NCBI GenBank assembly: GCA_934273135.1
Contig: CAKQSU010000025.1
Span: 1-9,833 of the forward strand
Length of the DNA stretch: 9,833 bases
From: an uncultured Clostridia bacterium
GTDB lineage: Bacteria > Bacillota > Clostridia > Christensenellales > Borkfalkiaceae
Reading direction: 5' to 3'
The notes below the pieces were generated by a model, which saw nothing but the letters and a program-made list of their open reading frames with translations, ran no database searches and was not told the DNA's origin. Shown piece after piece: positions 6,450-9,833 of the stretch; the stretch's first letter is position 1; the number at the start of each line of letters is the position of its first letter. The position numbers and the translations under genes are program-made.

Positions 6450-6479
6450 TTGACTTTTTGGTATAAATTTATGTATAAT
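6450..6479 (+). promoter_or_regulatory. Sigma-A-type promoter of the DUF4364-TSCPD operon
   Basis: TTGACT (6450-6455), an 18-base spacer and a perfect TATAAT (6474-6479) make this the best promoter in the window. It is divergent from the promoter at 6402-6430. The predicted leader is about 50 bases and ends with GGAG seven bases before the ATG at 6535. Confidence 0.8.
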
Positions 6480-6534
6480 AGAGGCACTCACCCTTAATCG
6501 GCGCGAGGAGAACGATTTTTTACGGAGAGAAGCG

Positions 6535-7059
6535 ATGCCCATTCAAGGCGACAATCTTTTAAACAAGTTAATATTATTGTTCGTCTTTGATAAGATGGAA
6601 GTGCCTCTTTCCAAGGCGACGATTGAAAACATGTGCTGCCACGCAAACAATTGGCTGAGCTTTATGGACTGTGCGCCCACCCTTGCCCAACTTCAGGACA
6701 ACGACTTTATTTACGAACTCGATTCGTCCGTCCCCTCGCTTTACGCCATAAACCCGAGCGGAAGAGTTTGCCTTGCGGATTTTTTCGTGCGGATTCCTAC
6801 TTCCGTAAGAGAAGATATTTCCGCATTCGTCAAGCAGAACAGAAACGCTTACAAGCGCAAACAGGAGTACATAGCCGATTATTACATGAATAAGGACGGC
6901 ACTTACACCGTCTTTTTGAAAATTTTGGAACCCATAGGCTCTCAGCTCGAACTCAAACTCGTTGTTCCGAGCCGTCAGATAGCCAAAAATATATACAGAA
7001 AGTGGGAAGACAAAGCGGAAACGGTTTATTCTGCCGTTTACGAAAATCTTGTTGACTAA
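6535..7059 (+). CDS. DUF4364 family protein
   Basis: This 174-residue cytoplasmic protein matches the clostridial DUF4364 family in length and pattern. The N-terminus has NKLILLFVFDKMEVPLSKATIENM (residues 10-33), then a helix with Leu and Gln residues and a segment ending in INPSGR (72-77), which together look like a winged helix-turn-helix. Residues about 90-174 form a second region containing a VREDISAFVKQNRNAYKRKQEY helix and a beta-rich part. The family has no established function; a DNA-binding or regulatory role is an inference from the fold-like pattern. Cysteines at 34, 35, 46 and 79 are present but do not form an obvious metal site. GGAG precedes the ATG at 7 bases. The TSCPD gene follows after 12 bases, so the two form an operon. 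Confidence 0.85.
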   Translation: MPIQGDNLLNKLILLFVFDKMEVPLSKATIENMCCHANNWLSFMDCAPTLAQLQDNDFIYELDSSVPSLYAINPSGRVCLADFFVRIPTSVREDISAFVKQNRNAYKRKQEYIADYYMNKDGTYTVFLKILEPIGSQLELKLVVPSRQIAKNIYRKWEDKAETVYSAVYENLVD

Positions 7060-7071
7060 AGGAGTAAAATT

Positions 7072-7359
7072 ATGCAGACTTACACAACGAAAGGTACTTG
7101 CTCTCGCCAGATATTGTTCGATATCGACGAAAACAACAGAATCCACAACGTAAAGTTCATTAACGGTTGCCTCGGAAACCTTCAAGGTATTGCGAAGCTT
7201 GTAGAGAATCGCGATATCGACGAAGTTATTTCCCTCTTGAAAGGTATTCGTTGCAAAGGCAACACCTCTTGCCCCGACCAGCTTGCCTGCGCCCTCATCG
7301 AATACAAGCAGAGAAAGGAAGACGAAGCCAACGGCATAATCCCGCCCAAAAAGTATTAA
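7072..7359 (+). CDS. TSCPD domain protein, TIGR03905 type
   Basis: This 95-residue protein is essentially one TSCPD domain. The signature TSCPDQLACAL is at 65-75, and the N-terminus TYTTKGTCSRQI fits the stand-alone clostridial family. Cysteines are at 10, 33, 61, 67 and 73. A GCLGNLQGI segment (32-40) lies in the middle. The same domain occurs at the C-terminus of adenosylcobalamin-dependent ribonucleotide reductase, where it is cysteine-rich. The role of stand-alone copies is unknown; metal binding or a redox role is a guess from the cysteines. GGAG lies seven bases upstream of the ATG. It is the last gene of the DUF4364 operon and a terminator begins 21 bases after its stop. Confidence 0.93.
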   Translation: MQTYTTKGTCSRQILFDIDENNRIHNVKFINGCLGNLQGIAKLVENRDIDEVISLLKGIRCKGNTSCPDQLACALIEYKQRKEDEANGIIPPKKY

Positions 7360-7380
7360 GCGGCAAATAATCTTGTAAAC

Positions 7381-7423
7381 AAAAAAGCAATCCCATCGAT
7401 TTTCTCGTCGGGATTGTTTTTTT
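7381..7423. terminator. Bidirectional rho-independent terminator
   Basis: CAATCCC (7388-7394) pairs with GGGATTG (7410-7416), with an inner CGA/TCG pairing. A6 lies on the left and T7 on the right. It ends the plus-strand DUF4364-TSCPD operon. Read on the minus strand, it can also end the transcript of the membrane protein gene at 7523. Confidence 0.9.
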
Positions 7424-7480
7424 GTTGTGTAAAAAATTTGTTTCACGCATTTTATCGTCAAAAGCGTGCATTTTCAATCC

Positions 7481-7495
7481 GTGACAATTTGTCAC
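7481..7495. repeat. 15-bp palindrome in a convergent intergenic region
   Basis: GTGACAA-T-TTGTCAC is a perfect inverted repeat with 7-bp arms. It lies between the bidirectional terminator and the 3' end of the membrane protein gene, away from any promoter I can see. A weaker hairpin (CACGC/GCGTG, 7444-7469) lies just to its left. Confidence 0.6.
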
Positions 7496-7522
7496 CGGCT
7501 CATTATTTTTTAGATACCCTCT

Positions 7523-8461
7523 TTACATTTCGACTTCGTTTAAAAGCTTATCGTCCTCGTTGCGGAGCTTTTTGGGGGTAACGATCGTGTCGTAATCGAT
7601 GAAATATTTTCTGCCGTCGGCGGAGTAGAAGACCGCAAGCTGAAATGCCATAAAAAAGACGTAAGTGGCGGGGAGCGATACGAAAAGCCCCGAGCCGAGC
7701 GTGGAATAAAGCATTCCGACGTTCAGCGCGACTGCGATTATTATTGCGAAAACGTATGAAGCGAAAATGCTAAGGCTCGTTTTGCCGTCAAGCTTAAAGT
7801 TGAAAGATTCGTTGATTTTTTTGCCGTTCACGACGCTCGGGCGGACGGTTACCGTGAAAGAAAGGAAGAGCGACACCGCAAGCACGACAATCCAGATGCC
7901 TATCATGAAAGAAAAGATAAACAAAAAACTCGTTGTGTACACGATGAACAGAACAGCCGCGGCAACGGCGATTGCCAGAACGATTGTTTTTGCAAGCGTG
8001 TAAGCAAGTTCGAAAACCGAGCTTCTCGCTATCGTTCCGATTATTCCGCGCAAGAAAGGCAAGCGGGAAATAGAGGACATGTAACCGTTCAAAACGTAAG
8101 AAACGACGTAATTGCAAATGCCGAGAAGATACGAACGCACAAACAGAATAGCCAGAACGAAAACGAGCGCAAGACGAATTTCGGACATGTGCGCGCCTAT
8201 GAATTCCACAAGCGCGGTAAAGCATGCTTTTATGTTGGCTGTTTCGGTAAAGTTGCCGGTTATGAAAGCGTGAACGGTATCTTGCAAAGCCTTAAGAAAC
8301 GCCGAAAAGCTTTGGCTTTTTACGATAACGTCAAGCGGACCTTTGCATACGGCGACAATCGCGAAAAAGGAAAGCATCGTTACGATAAGCCGATACAGCA
8401 TGGTTTTAAGCGACAAATTTATATTATTAACGAATAACCTGAATGCGTTTTTCAAAAACAT
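7523..8461 (-). CDS. Polytopic membrane protein of unknown function
   Basis: I do not recognise this 312-residue protein. About six membrane helices are visible, near residues 22-40, 94-118, 154-174, 178-206, 232-254 and 258-280. A large non-membrane loop (about 41-93) separates the first two. The N-terminus (MFLKNAFRLFVNN) is basic and amphipathic, and the C-terminal tail from about 281 is charged and probably cytoplasmic. No transporter or enzyme motif stands out. The overall shape recalls uncharacterised clostridial membrane proteins. The ATG at 8461 has AAGGTGA upstream and a good promoter 50 to 80 bases away. It is a single-gene transcription unit, since terminators lie on both sides. 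Confidence 0.88.
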   Translation of the reverse strand: MFLKNAFRLFVNNINLSLKTMLYRLIVTMLSFFAIVAVCKGPLDVIVKSQSFSAFLKALQDTVHAFITGNFTETANIKACFTALVEFIGAHMSEIRLALVFVLAILFVRSYLLGICNYVVSYVLNGYMSSISRLPFLRGIIGTIARSSVFELAYTLAKTIVLAIAVAAAVLFIVYTTSFLFIFSFMIGIWIVVLAVSLFLSFTVTVRPSVVNGKKINESFNFKLDGKTSLSIFASYVFAIIIAVALNVGMLYSTLGSGLFVSLPATYVFFMAFQLAVFYSADGRKYFIDYDTIVTPKKLRNEDDKLLNEVEM

Positions 8462-8513
8462 TGTTGTTCACCTTGTTTCGTTTTGCCCGCAATAACCGAG
8501 CTTTATATTATTA

Positions 8514-8542
8514 AGTATACAATAAAATGCCGAACATTGCAA
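8514..8542 (-). promoter_or_regulatory. Promoter of the membrane protein gene
   Basis: On the minus strand, TTGCAA (8537-8542) and TATACT (8514-8519) are 17 bases apart. The predicted leader is about 45 bases. Confidence 0.65.
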
Positions 8543-8561
8543 GCAAACGAGTAATAAAAAG

Positions 8562-8589
8562 AAAATTGAAAGTTGAAAATTGAAAGTTA
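8562..8589. repeat. 14-bp tandem direct repeat
   Basis: Two adjacent copies of AAAATTGAAAGTT plus one base (8562-8575 ending in G, 8576-8589 ending in A) lie between the membrane protein promoter and the terminator. It may be a simple low-complexity duplication or part of a dispersed intergenic repeat. Confidence 0.7.
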
Positions 8590-8598
8590 TGGACGCGA

Positions 8599-8622
8599 AA
8601 AAAGAGCCTTGCGGCTCTTTTT
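8599..8622. terminator. Bidirectional rho-independent terminator
   Basis: A perfect 10-bp stem AAAAAGAGCC/GGCTCTTTTT with a TTGC loop lies 12 bases after the stop of the surface protein gene, for which it is the terminator on the minus strand. Runs of A and T on both sides allow function in either direction. Confidence 0.92.
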
Positions 8623-8634
8623 AATCGTATAATT

Positions 8635-9833
8635 TTAGTTTTTGGAACCGGATTTTGTTTCAAGCTTGACTTCTTCCTTCGGTTTGATGCACAAAAGCAC
8701 GATTATCGCGATAAAGCATGCCGCGCTTATGGAAAGGAAAATAATCGACGTGGTGTTGTACTTGAAAAATTCTTTTTCCTGCTTAACTCTCGTGAATTGC
8801 TTGGTGCAGTCGATGGGTTTGGAAATTACGTTGTCTTCCATATTGTAAGCGTCTACAACGCGAAGCCCGACATAATAGTAACCCTTGGTATCGGGAGTAA
8901 AGGTGAGCGAGCCGGTTTTGAATTTAGCGTAATCTTTGTCGTCCTCGGTGAGGTTCTTAAAGCCTTTTGCCGCCTTGATTTTGGCAAGATAAGCTTCCGT
9001 CGATTCGCCCTCGGTGTACTCTACTAATTCGGTGGTAAAGTAAAGGCTGTACTCCGACTTATAATCGGTAGCTGTAATCGTGAAGCAATCGCTTACCTTG
9101 GTGTATTCGAGGTTAAGATATGCCTGTTTGGAATTGTTGACGACAATCTGCGGGTTGGTGGAAGATGCGACGGTGAACTTAAAGGTCGGGATAATAACCG
9201 AGCCGACCGCGTTGCCGTCGTCGTCCTTTTTATACCAGCCGCCCTCGCCTTCGACAAGTTCGTCGGTACTAAGCGTTCCGGAGGGGTTGGGGCAAACGTA
9301 AGTAACGTAGAACGAGTAAGTGCCGACCTTATCGAGCTTAAAGGAGCTTGACGAGGTGGTGGAATAGGTGGAAGAAGAAGGTACGCAATAGTGGATTGTA
9401 GCGTCGAGATCGTCATAAGCAAAGTACTTGCTCGAAACGATTGCAGACATACCCTTTTCGTCGTTCAATTCGATATCGGAAACGGAAAAACTGTCGCCCG
9501 TTTTCTTGTTTTCGGCGGCTTTTTCTACCGCGGACTGAAAATCTGCGGTTTTCGCGATATCGTAAGATACGTCGACTTCGTCGACCTGCTCGTAATTTTT
9601 AGTTAAAACGTCAACGGTTTTTTCGACCGTTTCGCCCTTTTTGACGGTGAAAGTATAAGTACCCTCGGCAAGGAAAACCACTTTGTCGGCGCCCTTGGAA
9701 AGGGTCTTTAAGTAAGCTTCCTCGTCTTTTTTATCATCGCCCGTGACTTCCGCTACAGCCGCGCCGGACTTATCTTTCGTCCAACGGTAAGTAGCCGTTC
9801 TGCCGTCGAAGATATCCTTACCCTCTTCCGCAA
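8635..9833 (-). CDS. C-terminal part of a membrane-anchored extracellular protein
   Basis: The frame is open to the right edge, so only the last 398 residues are visible; the GTG at 9681 is an internal codon, not the start. The visible part is a series of beta-rich segments typical of extracellular Ig-like or cadherin-like modules. Examples are GTYTFTVKKGETVEKTV, VGTYSFYVTYVCPN and GYYYVGLRVVDAYN. Each looks like a G-x-Y strand followed by further strands, and serine/threonine-rich stretches occur between them. One hydrophobic helix (about 362-382, SIIFLSISAACFIAIIVLLCI) is followed by a 16-residue charged cytoplasmic tail. No LPXTG sorting motif is present, so the protein is held by the helix. 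It probably sits on the outer surface with its bulk outside the cell. Ligand and function are unknown. Confidence 0.88.
   Translation of the reverse strand, partial: AEEGKDIFDGRTATYRWTKDKSGAAVAEVTGDDKKDEEAYLKTLSKGADKVVFLAEGTYTFTVKKGETVEKTVDVLTKNYEQVDEVDVSYDIAKTADFQSAVEKAAENKKTGDSFSVSDIELNDEKGMSAIVSSKYFAYDDLDATIHYCVPSSSTYSTTSSSSFKLDKVGTYSFYVTYVCPNPSGTLSTDELVEGEGGWYKKDDDGNAVGSVIIPTFKFTVASSTNPQIVVNNSKQAYLNLEYTKVSDCFTITATDYKSEYSLYFTTELVEYTEGESTEAYLAKIKAAKGFKNLTEDDKDYAKFKTGSLTFTPDTKGYYYVGLRVVDAYNMEDNVISKPIDCTKQFTRVKQEKEFFKYNTTSIIFLSISAACFIAIIVLLCIKPKEEVKLETKSGSKN

Noticed and set aside
6574..7461. Long minus-strand open frame (295 codons)
   Set aside because: It lies opposite the DUF4364 and TSCPD genes, which have clear promoter, ribosome binding sites and family motifs, and it runs across the terminator.
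7444..7469. CACGC/GCGTG hairpin as a separate terminator of the membrane protein gene
   Set aside because: The stem has a bulge and the T-run on the minus strand is displaced by several bases; the bidirectional terminator at 7381-7423 is a better candidate.
1..9833. CRISPR arrays, tRNA or rRNA genes, insertion sequences, toxin-antitoxin pairs
   Set aside because: No regular spaced repeats, cloverleaf-like segments, transposase motifs or small paired toxin-like genes were seen on either strand.

Overview
The window most likely comes from an anaerobic Clostridia-type Firmicute. It carries NrdR, a DUF4364 protein and a TSCPD/TIGR03905-type small protein, all familiar from clostridial genomes. 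The promoters are sigma-A-like, the Shine-Dalgarno sites are purine-rich (AAAGAGG, AAGGAG), and the rho-independent terminators are U-rich. A possible YtxC-like sporulation gene at the left edge would fit a spore-forming lineage, but that call is weak. Genus or species cannot be fixed from this sequence.

Layout, left to right. Bases 1-505 (minus) are the N-terminal part of a gene that leaves the window. Bases 512-3097 (minus) encode a PMCA-type P-type calcium-transporting ATPase starting at a GTG. Its leader (3098-3250) holds two minus-strand terminators and a 17-bp perfect palindrome next to a possible -10. Bases 3251-4099 (minus) encode a secreted lipoprotein with a long poly-serine tail, translationally coupled (ATGA) to nrdR at 4096-4569. 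nrdR has a promoter with a palindrome between -35 and -10. Bases 4787-5137 (plus) encode a small DUF1294-like membrane protein. It converges on and overlaps by 31 bp a minus-strand pair: a NUDIX ADP-ribose pyrophosphatase-type enzyme (5107-5643), coupled by TGATG to an unrecognised 245-residue protein (5643-6380). A divergent promoter region (6381-6534) then drives a plus-strand operon, DUF4364 protein (6535-7059) then TSCPD protein (7072-7359), closed by a bidirectional terminator. Two minus-strand genes follow: a six-helix membrane protein of unknown function (7523-8461) and, after another bidirectional terminator, the C-terminal part of a large surface protein with a C-terminal membrane anchor (8635 to the right edge).

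These are mostly short housekeeping or regulatory transcription units rather than an accessory island. There is no sign of mobile elements, CRISPR, tRNA or rRNA. No stretch over 300 bases lacks a gene. The only visible functional thread is ribonucleotide reductase: NrdR represses RNR genes, and the TSCPD domain is also found at the C-terminus of B12-dependent RNR. The two genes are in different transcription units and no RNR gene is in the window. I did not find a clear new multi-gene system. The most noteworthy items are the two palindromes sitting in promoter spacers (ATPase and nrdR) and the nrdR-coupled poly-serine lipoprotein with its 45-bp tandem duplication.
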